Part shown: in pieces, positions 35,057-42,731 of the stretch | Numbering within the stretch: position 1 is the first letter of the stretch | How the letters are laid out: each line of letters starts with the position of its first letter | Source: Acidobacteriota bacterium | GTDB taxonomy: Bacteria > Acidobacteriota > Holophagae > Holophagales > Holophagaceae | DNA length: 64,000 bases | Assembly: GCA_016195985.1 (NCBI GenBank) | Contig: JACPYP010000022.1 | Location: forward strand, 62,001 to 126,000 | Direction of reading: 5' to 3' | Made by a program: the position numbers and the translations under genes | The notes under the pieces: generated by a model | The model's input: the letters and a program-made list of their open reading frames with translations, nothing else | Databases searched by the model: none | What the model was told of the DNA's origin: nothing

Positions 35057-35983
35057 ATGTCCCAATCCCTGGAAGGCAAGCTCGTCGTCGCCCTTTCGTC
35101 CCGGGCCCTTTTCGATTTCGAGGAGGAAAACCGCGTTTTCGAAGAGACCGATGACCGCGCCTACATGGCGCTGCAGCTGTCGCGCCTGGATGTGCCCGCT
35201 CAACCCGGCGTCGCCTTCCCCCTGGTGAAGAAGCTGCTGGCCTTCAACGGGAGCGGCGCAGGCCTCGTGGAGGTCGTGATCATCTCCCGCAATGATCCCG
35301 TGAGCGGCCTGCGCGTGTTCCACAGCGCACAGGCGGCCCAGTTGAAGCTGGAGCGGGGCGTGTTCACACGGGGAAGCTCGCCGTACCGGTACCTTCGCCC
35401 CTTGCACGCCACCCTGTTCCTGTCCGCCCGCGAGGAGGATGTGCGCGCGGCCCTGAGCGCGGGTTTCGCCGCCGCCCGGGTCTACCCCGACAGTGCTCTG
35501 GCCGCGGACCGCCACCCGCAGGAAATCCGCATCGCCTTCGACGGCGATGCCGTGCTGTTCAGTGACGAGGCTGAGCGCATCTACGCCCAGTCGGGCCTGG
35601 CGGCCTTCCAGGCCCATGAGACCGCCCGGGCCGCCATTCCCCTGCCCCCGGGGCCCTTCAAGCCCCTGCTGGAGGCCCTGAAGCCCCTCCAGGCCCAACG
35701 TGCGGATGCGCCCATGCGCATCCGCACGGCCCTGGTCACGGCCCGCAGCGCCCCCGCCCACGAGCGGGCCATCCGCACCCTCATGGCCTGGGACATCCAG
35801 GTGGACGAGGCCATGTTCCTGGGTGGCCTGGAGAAGGCGGAGTTCCTCCGCGAATTCGAGCCCGACTTCTTCTTCGACGACCAGACCGGCTACTGCGAGA
35901 CCGCCTCCCGCGTGGGGCCCACGGGCCACGTGGTAAGCGGCGTCAAAAACGAGCCACAGATGAACACGGATGAACACAGATAA
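35057..35983 (+). CDS. 5'-nucleotidase of the cytosolic NT5C1-like family
   Basis: The 308-residue protein matches the 5'-nucleotidase family that dephosphorylates nucleoside monophosphates in the cytosol. Recognisable blocks are LVVALSSRALFDFEEEN near the start, VVIISRNDP, AFDGDAVLFSDEAE, LVTARSAPAHERAI and PDFFFDDQTGYCE. The last nine residues (PQMNTDEHR) and the TAA stop come from a dispersed AACAC-rich repeat, so the native C-terminus has been replaced or extended. The upstream gene is divergent, so it has its own promoter in the AT-richer 34868-35056 gap, where I could not define boxes. Confidence 0.88.
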   Translation: MSQSLEGKLVVALSSRALFDFEEENRVFEETDDRAYMALQLSRLDVPAQPGVAFPLVKKLLAFNGSGAGLVEVVIISRNDPVSGLRVFHSAQAAQLKLERGVFTRGSSPYRYLRPLHATLFLSAREEDVRAALSAGFAAARVYPDSALAADRHPQEIRIAFDGDAVLFSDEAERIYAQSGLAAFQAHETARAAIPLPPGPFKPLLEALKPLQAQRADAPMRIRTALVTARSAPAHERAIRTLMAWDIQVDEAMFLGGLEKAEFLREFEPDFFFDDQTGYCETASRVGPTGHVVSGVKNEPQMNTDEHR

Positions 35984-36042
35984 GGGCCGCCAGGCATCCG
36001 TGTTCGTCTGTGTTCACCTGTGTTCACCTGTGTTCATCCACG
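35955..36042. repeat. AACAC-rich palindromic repeat
   Basis: The left arm (35955-35982) contains copies of a 10-base unit like GATGAACACG. The right arm (about 35995-36042) contains at least four reverse-complement copies like TGTGTTCACC. A GC-rich spacer separates them, so transcripts can fold into a long hairpin. The left arm supplies the final codons and stop of the 5'-nucleotidase gene. Confidence 0.85.
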
Positions 36043-36158
36043 GCTGAAAGATCCCTTTCTTACAGTGCGTCAAAATTCCTGGGGCACGATTCACTGTGAT
36101 ATCCGTCGGTCCGGTTCCAGGCCGCGCCACTGCTAGACTTGCTGGATCTGGAGGAGCC

Positions 36159-38006
36159 ATGTCCCGCAAGCTCGTAGAGTGCGTGCCGAACATCTCGGAA
36201 GGCCGGGATGCCGCGAAGATCAAGCAGGTGACGGATGCCGTCGCCGCGGTCGCCGGCGTGGAATTGCTGGATGTGGATCCCGGGGCGGACACCAACCGCA
36301 CCGTCATTACCTTCGTGGGCGGGCCCGAGGCTGTGCTGGAGGGCGCCTTCCGCTGCATCGCCGAAGCCGCCAAGGTCATCGACATGACCCAGCATCATGG
36401 CGCCCACCCCCGCATGGGGGCCACGGACGTGGTGCCCTTCGTGCCCGTCGAGGGCGTCACCATGGAAGAGTGCGCCGAGCTGGCCCGCCGCCTGGGAGAG
36501 CGCGTGGCCCGCGAGCTAGCCATTCCCGTCTACCTCTATGAAGCTGCCGCCTCCCGGCCTGAGCGCCGCAACCTGGCGGAAGTGCGCCGCGGAGAGTACG
36601 AAGGCCTGGCGAAGAAGCTTCAGGATCCCCAGTGGCAGCCGGATTTCGCGGCCCCCTTCAACCCCCAGGCCGGAGCCACCATCACCGGCGCCCGGGAATT
36701 CCTGGTGGCCTACAACGTCACGCTCAATTCCGGCAGCAAGGACCATGCGACGGACATCGCCTTCGAGCTGCGCGAGAAGGGCCGCGTGGCCCGCCGCGGC
36801 CGCATCAAGCCCTACTACCAGGCCGGCGAACTGATGTTCTACGCGGAAGGGTCCTTCCCCTGCGGCAACTGCGACTTCACCGGCGCCACCTTCGAGGAGA
36901 CGGTCGACCACTGCGCCAAGGCGCACGGCTACGATCTGCCGGGCCTCATGCGCCTCAACGATGTGGATCCCGCCAACCCCGTGGGCCAGAAGGTGCGGCG
37001 CCGGGGCATCTTCGACCACTGCAAGGCCATCGGCTGGTACGTGGACACCTACCGCCGCGCGCAGATCAGCATCAACCTCACGGACTACAAGCAGACCGCT
37101 CCCCACACGGTGCTGGAGGAGGCCCGCAGCCTCGCCCACGAGCGCGGCCTGGTGGTGACGGGCAGCGAAATCGTGGGCCTGGTCCCCTTCCAGTGCCTGC
37201 TGGCCTCCGGCAAGCACTACCTGAAGGCCATGGGCAAATCCACGGGCGTGCCCACCACGGACATCCTCCAGACCGCCGTGTTCTCCATGGGGCTGGATGA
37301 CGTGGCTCCCTTCGAGGTCGAGAAGAAGGTGCTGGGGCTGCCCTCCTACGACCCGAAGGCGCTGGTCTCCATGCAGGTCCACGCCTTCACCGACGAGGTG
37401 AGCCGCGACACCCCGGCGCCCGGCGGCGGCTCCATCGCGGCCCTGGCCGGCAGCCTGGGCGCGGCCCTGGCCAGCATGGTGGCCAACCTGGCCCAGGGCG
37501 GCGCAGACGTGGAGAAAGACGCCAAGCTCATCGCCGTGGCGGAACAGGCGCAGGCGCTCAAGGACCGCCTCATGGTGGCCGTGGATGCCGACACCAACGC
37601 CTTCAACGCCTTCATGGACGCCCGCCGCCTGCCCGACGCCACGCCCGAGCAGAAAGCCGCCCGCCAGGCCGCCATGCAGGCGGGCCTCAAGGTGGCCATC
37701 GACGTGCCCCTGGACACCGCCAAGGCCAGCTACGCGGCCCTGGAACTGGCCGGAGAAGCCTCGAAGCTCGGCAAGGTGGCCTCCATCACCGATGCGGCCG
37801 TGGGCGCCCAGATGGCCTTCGCGGGCGTGCGCGGCGGCATCTGGAACGTGGTCATCAACCTCAGGGACATCACCGATGCGGCCTATGTGGCCGACATGCA
37901 GGCCCAGTGCGCCGATCTTCTGGCCAAAGCCACCGGCAAGCTCGCCGAGGTGACCGCCTACATCGACCAGAAACTGGTGGACCGGCTGAACAAGGCGAAG
38001 AAGTAG
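36159..38006 (+). CDS. ftcD: Bifunctional glutamate formimidoyltransferase / formimidoyl-THF cyclodeaminase
   Basis: The 615-residue protein moves the formimino group of formiminoglutamate to tetrahydrofolate and then releases ammonia, linking histidine breakdown to the one-carbon pool. The transferase domain starts with KLVECVPNISEGRD and carries the catalytic His83 in HHGAHPRMGATD. The C-terminal cyclodeaminase (from about 405) has DTPAPGGGSIAALAGSLG. Between them is FPCGNCDFTG...HCAKAHG (Cys235, Cys238, His251, His256), spaced like a C2H2 zinc finger. GGAGGAGCC precedes the ATG. No other hut genes are in the window. Confidence 0.95.
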   Translation: MSRKLVECVPNISEGRDAAKIKQVTDAVAAVAGVELLDVDPGADTNRTVITFVGGPEAVLEGAFRCIAEAAKVIDMTQHHGAHPRMGATDVVPFVPVEGVTMEECAELARRLGERVARELAIPVYLYEAAASRPERRNLAEVRRGEYEGLAKKLQDPQWQPDFAAPFNPQAGATITGAREFLVAYNVTLNSGSKDHATDIAFELREKGRVARRGRIKPYYQAGELMFYAEGSFPCGNCDFTGATFEETVDHCAKAHGYDLPGLMRLNDVDPANPVGQKVRRRGIFDHCKAIGWYVDTYRRAQISINLTDYKQTAPHTVLEEARSLAHERGLVVTGSEIVGLVPFQCLLASGKHYLKAMGKSTGVPTTDILQTAVFSMGLDDVAPFEVEKKVLGLPSYDPKALVSMQVHAFTDEVSRDTPAPGGGSIAALAGSLGAALASMVANLAQGGADVEKDAKLIAVAEQAQALKDRLMVAVDADTNAFNAFMDARRLPDATPEQKAARQAAMQAGLKVAIDVPLDTAKASYAALELAGEASKLGKVASITDAAVGAQMAFAGVRGGIWNVVINLRDITDAAYVADMQAQCADLLAKATGKLAEVTAYIDQKLVDRLNKAKK

Positions 38007-38010
38007 GGGC

Positions 38011-38691
38011 CTATTCGGCCATCCAGAAAAACAGCGCCGTCATGCGCTTCGTTGCCAGATCGTGGCCGAAGTAGCCAGTGGCGGAATGGACGAGGTCTGC
38101 CCGGTAGAGCAGCAGGCGGTTGAACACGTTGGGAATGGACAACTCCGGGTGCCAGGCCTGGAGCGGCAGGCCCGCCACGCCCAAGGCCTCCCGCAGATTG
38201 GCGTGGGGCGGCGCGCAAAGGTTGCCCCCCAGAGTGCCGTTGGGATGGCGCAGACGGTAGAAGGTGGTGCCCGCCGCCCCCGGCGGCCTGGGCGTAAGGT
38301 AGATCACGGCTGCGTAGCGGCATAGCTTCCGCGAATCGGTGTGGGGCCGGGGGCCGGATTCCCGGGCCCCCACCACCTGTACCACGTTGTGGTTGAGGTA
38401 GGCACCGTCGGGGGCGGCCTCGGCCCAGATCCGCCTCGCGCCGGTCAGCTCCCGGACCTTCGCCTCAAGGGGCGCCAATTCCGCCTCCGTCAACGCCTGC
38501 CGCGACCGCATGCCGGGCCAGGTTTCCCGCGTATGCGGAAAGCCCAGTTCCCATTCCTGCCGGGACCGGAACCTCGCCGCCACGGCTCCAGCATCCGGAA
38601 AAAGGCCGTCCACCACCCAGTAGTCGCGGCCCTCCTGGGGGCGGCGGTAAGGAAGCGTCGGCCACCGCTGGGTAGCGCCGTGGAAGGGCAT
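38011..38691 (-). CDS. DUF6445-like 2OG-Fe(II) oxygenase family protein
   Basis: The 226-residue protein has the jelly-roll signature of Fe(II)/2-oxoglutarate oxygenases: His117 and Asp119 (RPHTDS), His202 ([11 protein letters not shown]) and a candidate 2OG-binding Arg216 ([10 protein letters not shown]). NHNVVQVV and YLTP mark the strands around the first motif. I associate this arrangement with the DUF6445 family, whose substrates are unknown. AGGAG lies 6 bp before the ATG. It converges on ftcD (4 bp between stops) and diverges from the heme chemoreceptor across a region containing a Fur-box-like palindrome. Confidence 0.78.
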   Translation of the reverse strand: MPFHGATQRWPTLPYRRPQEGRDYWVVDGLFPDAGAVAARFRSRQEWELGFPHTRETWPGMRSRQALTEAELAPLEAKVRELTGARRIWAEAAPDGAYLNHNVVQVVGARESGPRPHTDSRKLCRYAAVIYLTPRPPGAAGTTFYRLRHPNGTLGGNLCAPPHANLREALGVAGLPLQAWHPELSIPNVFNRLLLYRADLVHSATGYFGHDLATKRMTALFFWMAE

Positions 38692-38770
38692 GGCATTCTC
38701 CTGGAAGATCCGATCAGCCTACACCGGACCTCTTGAAGAAGCCTTTCGATCCGGATCGAGCCCCAAAAAC

Positions 38771-38789
38771 GACAACGAGAATCATCTCG
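38771..38789. promoter_or_regulatory. Fur-box-like palindrome
   Basis: The 19-mer GACAACGAGAATCATCTCG matches the classical Fur consensus at 12 of 19 positions by eye and contains the perfect inverted repeat CGAGA-ATCA-TCTCG. It lies 80 bp upstream of the oxygenase start and 126 bp upstream of the chemoreceptor start, both of which use iron. Confidence 0.4.
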
Positions 38790-38914
38790 GACTTGGACGC
38801 TTCCGGCATACATCCAATTGCCGGAAGGAATGGATGACGCTTTTCAACTCCAACTTGAAATCCGCCGAAGGATGGCTCGTACCCGTCATTCTTTTTTGCA
38901 AAGGGCGGCTTTCG

Positions 38915-40450
38915 ATGAAGAGAAAAGGGCTGGCTCTTAAATTCTTCCTGCCGGTATCCATCGTCTTGGCCTTGCTGGTGAGCCTGGTCATCTGGGGCGT
39001 CAGCTCCTACCAGACCTCGCAGGCCGAAAAGGCCTTTGAGGACCACCTGAGTTCCCTGGCGGTGGCTTCCCGGTCCATGTTCCATTCGGATGCGGAGGAT
39101 TACTGCCAGGCCCGCGGCATGAGCTTCCACCGGGTGCTGAGCGGACGCTTCGCGAAAGATCCCGCCTACGAGGCCTTCGAGCGGGCCAGCATCGCCCGCT
39201 TCGACAGCAACCCCGCCTTGGACGTGCAGGTGGGCCATTTCACCGATGCCAGCGGCCAGCCGCAGATCTACGCGCTCAGCCCCGGGCGGCTGAAAGAGGC
39301 CTGCACGCAATGCCACGGCGCCTTCGGCGTGGAGGCCTTCAGCGGCCGCAAGCCCGGCGAACTGGTGGCTTCTTTCGGTGTCTCCATGTCCACCGCGGAT
39401 CTGTACCGCACCCAGCGCAACATCCGCCTGCTCTCCACCGCCGGCGGGATCCTCCTGCTGGTCTTCATCAGCGCCGTCATCACCCGCCGCGTGAAAACAG
39501 CCATCCTCGAACCCCTGGACCACCTGTCCGAGGCCATCACCAGCGTGGCCACCGGCGACATGACCGTGAAAGCCCCCGTGGAAAGCGAGGATGAAATCGG
39601 CCGCCTGGCAGGCACCTTCAACCGCATGGTGTCTGATCTGAACACCGCCCTCGGCAACATGGGCCAGGCATCCGAACAGGTGGCCTCAGGCAGCGCCGAA
39701 CTGGCCGCCAGCGCGGAACAAATGAACCGCACGGTCCAGGCCACCGCCAAGACCGGCGAGGAGCTGCGGCGGGCCGGCCGAGAGGTCATCGAAGCCCTCC
39801 GGCAGCTGGACGCCAACGTGGAATCCATGGCGGATCACACCAGGCAGACGGATTCCAAGACCGACGAAGCCGTCCAGGACACGGACCGGGGCGCCGAAAC
39901 GGGCCGCGGCACCGCGCACGGCATGCAGGCCATCCAGCAGGCCACCACGCGCATCGTCCAGGCGGTGAAAGTGATCCAGGGCCTGGCCCGCCAGACCAAC
40001 CTCCTGTCCCTCAACGCGGCCATCGAGGCGGCCAAGGCCGGAGCCCAGGGGAAGGGCTTCGCCGTGGTGGCTGAAGAGGTCCGCATTCTGGCGGAGCGCA
40101 GCGGACAAAGCGCCAAGGAGATCGAAGAGACCATCCACGCCATGCAGAATGCGGTGGAGGAAGGAACCTCCAGCGTGGATGTGACCCTGCACCACCTCGA
40201 AGCCATCCGGGCCCGCATCTCCCAGGTGTCCAGCAGCATCCACGAGATCGGCAGTCTGAGCGAGGGGCAGGCCCGCACCAGCCAGAACGTGGGCCGCCTC
40301 ATGAACCAGACCGCCTCGCGCCTGGACGAGAACGCCAGCGCCACCCACCAGATGGCGGGTGCCGTGCGCGAAGTCGCCGCCACCTCGGAGGGCCTTTCCC
40401 GGGTGGCTGAGGGCCTCAAGGAAACCGTGCAGAGGTTCAGGCTGCGATAA
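38915..40450 (+). CDS. Methyl-accepting chemotaxis protein with periplasmic c-type heme motif
   Basis: The 511-residue chemoreceptor has membrane helices at about 10-31 and 171-190 flanking a periplasmic domain that resembles the Tll0287/DUF3365 sensor fold. That domain carries a covalent heme-binding motif, Cys130-Thr-Gln-Cys133-His134, followed by [12 protein letters not shown] follows (191-243), then the MCP domain with [21 protein letters not shown] heme-c sensor outside the membrane fits redox or gas taxis, as in metal-reducing bacteria. I start at ATG 38915 because it gives a normal signal anchor; the frame is open for 75 more codons upstream but that part looks non-coding. AAAGGGCGG precedes it. 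Confidence 0.9.
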   Translation: MKRKGLALKFFLPVSIVLALLVSLVIWGVSSYQTSQAEKAFEDHLSSLAVASRSMFHSDAEDYCQARGMSFHRVLSGRFAKDPAYEAFERASIARFDSNPALDVQVGHFTDASGQPQIYALSPGRLKEACTQCHGAFGVEAFSGRKPGELVASFGVSMSTADLYRTQRNIRLLSTAGGILLLVFISAVITRRVKTAILEPLDHLSEAITSVATGDMTVKAPVESEDEIGRLAGTFNRMVSDLNTALGNMGQASEQVASGSAELAASAEQMNRTVQATAKTGEELRRAGREVIEALRQLDANVESMADHTRQTDSKTDEAVQDTDRGAETGRGTAHGMQAIQQATTRIVQAVKVIQGLARQTNLLSLNAAIEAAKAGAQGKGFAVVAEEVRILAERSGQSAKEIEETIHAMQNAVEEGTSSVDVTLHHLEAIRARISQVSSSIHEIGSLSEGQARTSQNVGRLMNQTASRLDENASATHQMAGAVREVAATSEGLSRVAEGLKETVQRFRLR

Positions 40451-40489
40451 TCCAACCCAGCCACCCTCCTCGGCGACCAGCGGAATCCC

Positions 40490-41434
40490 ATGCCCGAGCC
40501 GAACCCGATGCCCAAGCCTAACCAAGGCGCTTCCCACCAAGACCAGATCAGCCTCACCGAAGCGGGGCTGACCGTTTGCGCCCACCTCGCTGCCAAGCAC
40601 CCTCGCGCCTCGGCCTCCGAATGGATCGAGCGGATCCAGGCAGGTCAGGTTCTCCTTGATGACCAGCCGGCCAAGCCGACGGATCTGCTCCGGAAGGGCC
40701 AGCGTCTGGTCTGGAAGCGTCCGCCCTGGGTGGAGCCTGAAGCGCCCCTTGCCACCGCCGTCCTTTATGAAGACGGGGATCTGCTGGCCGTGGCCAAACC
40801 CAGCGGTCTGCCCACGCTACCGGGGGGCGGCGAGTACCAGGACCACACGCTCCTGGCCCTGGTGCGGCGGCGGCACCCCGAGGCCAGCCCCATGCACCGT
40901 CTCGGCCGAGGAACATCCGGCGTCGTGCTCTTCGCCCCCACCGCCGCCGCCCGGAAGCCGCTTCAGAAGGCCTTCCAGCTGGATGGAACCCGCAAGATCT
41001 ACCGGGCCCTTTGCACCGGACACCCCCTGGCCGACACCTTTGAGATCGAGGCGCCTATCGGGGAAGTGCCCTACCCTCCTCTGGGGTTGCTCCATGCGGC
41101 CTCCGAGCATGGACGTCCCTCCTTCAGTCGCGTGTCCGTGCTTGAGCGGCAGGAAAACGGAACCCTCGTGGACGTGGACATCCGCACTGGCCGCCCGCAT
41201 CAGATCCGCATCCATCTGGCCTGGGCAGGGCACCCCCTGGTGGGAGACCCTCTCTACGGCCCCGGCGGCACGCCTCGGCCCGGAAGCAGCGCCCTGCCCG
41301 GCGACCTGGGCTACCTGCTGCACGCCCACCGGCTGGAGCTGGCCCATCCTCGCACCGGAGAGTGGATCACCCTTAGCTGTGCGCCACCACCCACCCTGAG
41401 GGCCTTCCACGAAAAGCACCCAGGGCGGAGGTAA
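40490..41434 (+). CDS. RluA-family pseudouridine synthase lacking the usual catalytic Asp
   Basis: The 314-residue protein has an S4-like N-terminus (about 20-75), then the RluA catalytic domain: LAVAKPSGLPTLPGG, MHRLGRGTSGVVLFA, KIYRALCTG, and RTGRPHQIRIHLAW plus GDPLYG. These enzymes convert uridine to pseudouridine in rRNA or tRNA. The motif normally reads HRLD(K/R)xTSG with an essential Asp; here that position is Gly139. The surrounding motifs are intact, so either this is a Gly-variant subfamily with altered chemistry or a catalytically dead RNA-binding protein. The start lacks a clear Shine-Dalgarno site; Met7 is an alternative. Confidence 0.85.
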   Translation: MPEPNPMPKPNQGASHQDQISLTEAGLTVCAHLAAKHPRASASEWIERIQAGQVLLDDQPAKPTDLLRKGQRLVWKRPPWVEPEAPLATAVLYEDGDLLAVAKPSGLPTLPGGGEYQDHTLLALVRRRHPEASPMHRLGRGTSGVVLFAPTAAARKPLQKAFQLDGTRKIYRALCTGHPLADTFEIEAPIGEVPYPPLGLLHAASEHGRPSFSRVSVLERQENGTLVDVDIRTGRPHQIRIHLAWAGHPLVGDPLYGPGGTPRPGSSALPGDLGYLLHAHRLELAHPRTGEWITLSCAPPPTLRAFHEKHPGRR

Positions 41435-41461
41435 GCCGACCTTGTGGCGCCGGGGAAGAGA

Positions 41462-41489
41462 TTGATGGTTTTCAAAAATTGGATACAAT
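41462..41489 (+). promoter_or_regulatory. gntR promoter with embedded operator
   Basis: TTGATG (41462-41467) and TACAAT (41484-41489) are spaced by 16 bp like -35 and -10 boxes. The palindrome ATTG-GATA-CAAT (41478-41489) covers the -10 box and resembles FCD/FadR-type GntR sites. The gntR ATG begins only 7 bp after the -10 box. Confidence 0.6.
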
Positions 41490-41495
41490 TATTCA

Positions 41496-42164
41496 ATGAT
41501 CCTTCGAACCACCCCCTGCATCAAGGCGATCACCACCGCAGGTGCCCTGGCGGAGCGCCTCCGGAACGAAATCAACGCTGGCCGCTGGACAGTGGGTGAA
41601 ACGCTCCGCCAGGAGGAACTCGCTTCCGAATTCGCCGTGAGCCGAATTCCGATTCGGGAAGCACTCGCTCAACTTCACGCAGAGGGCCTCATCGTGGTTG
41701 AGCACTACCGGGGTGCACGGATCAAAGGGCTGGAGCCCCTCCAGGTGGAGGAGCTGTTCGACCTGCGGTTGCTCATCGAGGGCGACCTGCTGCGGCGGGC
41801 GATTCCGGCACACACGAAGGCGTCCGTTCGGCGCCTCCAGCTCATTCAGACTCAGCTCCGCCATGAGGAGAACCGGTTGGGTTGGATCGCCAGCGACCGG
41901 GCCTTCCATGAAGCCCTGTACGCCCCCGCGGACCGCCCACAGAGCCTGGCGCTCCTGGGCCAACTCCGCGCCCCGGTCGAACGGTTCAGCCTTCAGCAAC
42001 TCTCCCCGCGCGCAAGGCAGCGCGAATGGGATCAGGAGCATCGGGCCCTCATCTCCGCAGCTGCCGCTAGAGACACAGACACTGCGCTGGCAGCGATCAA
42101 GAAACACCTCGACGGCACCCGGGCAATTGTCCTTGCGGCCGCGTGCAGCCCCCAGGAGGAATGA
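41496..42164 (+). CDS. GntR-family regulator with FCD effector domain
   Basis: The 222-residue protein has a winged helix (about 12-78: LRNEINAGRWTVGETLRQEELA and VSRIPIREALAQLHAEGLI) and an all-helical FCD domain (about 85-210) with the DRAFHEALY motif that often binds a metal near the ligand. FCD regulators respond to organic acids or amino acid derivatives. The ATG sits directly downstream of a promoter with no ribosome-binding site, suggesting leaderless translation. The osmC-like gene follows immediately, so they form one operon that probably represses itself. Confidence 0.92.
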   Translation: MILRTTPCIKAITTAGALAERLRNEINAGRWTVGETLRQEELASEFAVSRIPIREALAQLHAEGLIVVEHYRGARIKGLEPLQVEELFDLRLLIEGDLLRRAIPAHTKASVRRLQLIQTQLRHEENRLGWIASDRAFHEALYAPADRPQSLALLGQLRAPVERFSLQQLSPRARQREWDQEHRALISAAAARDTDTALAAIKKHLDGTRAIVLAAACSPQEE

Positions 42165-42647
42165 ATGGGCATCCATACCGCCACGATCGAATGGCAACGC
42201 CATGCGCAGCCCTTCCTCGACAACCGGTACAGCCGGGTGCACCGGTGGCGCTTCGATGGCGGGGCGGAGGTGCCCGCGTCGAGTTCACCCCATGTCGTGC
42301 GGGTTCCCTTCTCGGACCCCAGCTGCGTCGATCCGGAAGAAGCCTACGTCGCGGCTCTGTCCAGCTGCCACATGCTGTGGTTCCTGAGCATCGCCGCCAG
42401 CCGCGGGTACTGCGTGGATCGCTATGTGGATCAGGCTGAGGGCCTGATGGCGCGCGGCGAAAACGGCAAGGAGTGGATCATTCGGGTAACCCTCGCCCCC
42501 CAGGTCGTCTTCAGCGGAACAGGGGTGCCCACCGATGAGGTGGTTGCAAACCTCCACCATGAAGCCCACAAGGAATGCTTCCTGGCCCAGTCCGTCCGCA
42601 GCGACATCCAGATCGTTCCCACCTGGGAGTACCAAGCCACCAACTAA
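42165..42647 (+). CDS. OsmC-family peroxide-reducing protein
   Basis: The 160-residue protein shows the OsmC/Ohr layout with the two conserved cysteines, Cys68 in ALSSCHMLWFLSIAA and Cys138 in HKECFLAQSV. In characterised relatives these reduce organic hydroperoxides using thiols. Its opening (ATIEWQRHAQPFLDNRYSRVH) and PEEAYVAALSSC are typical of an OsmC subgroup. The ATG directly follows the gntR stop codon and is preceded by CAGGAGGA, so both genes are on one mRNA and the regulator probably controls this detoxification gene. Cytosolic. Confidence 0.9.
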   Translation: MGIHTATIEWQRHAQPFLDNRYSRVHRWRFDGGAEVPASSSPHVVRVPFSDPSCVDPEEAYVAALSSCHMLWFLSIAASRGYCVDRYVDQAEGLMARGENGKEWIIRVTLAPQVVFSGTGVPTDEVVANLHHEAHKECFLAQSVRSDIQIVPTWEYQATN

Positions 42648-42731
42648 GGCGTGGAAGAACCCAGCAGGTGGACCCCCAACCGCGCTGGCTGACTACCCGG
42701 TCTTGGAAACGGCCTCGTTGATCCGCCAGGA

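Noticed and set aside
38690-38914. A 75-codon N-terminal extension of the heme chemoreceptor
   Set aside because: It would overlap the start of the divergent oxygenase gene and the Fur-like site, and would bury the signal anchor. ATG 38915 gives a normal receptor.
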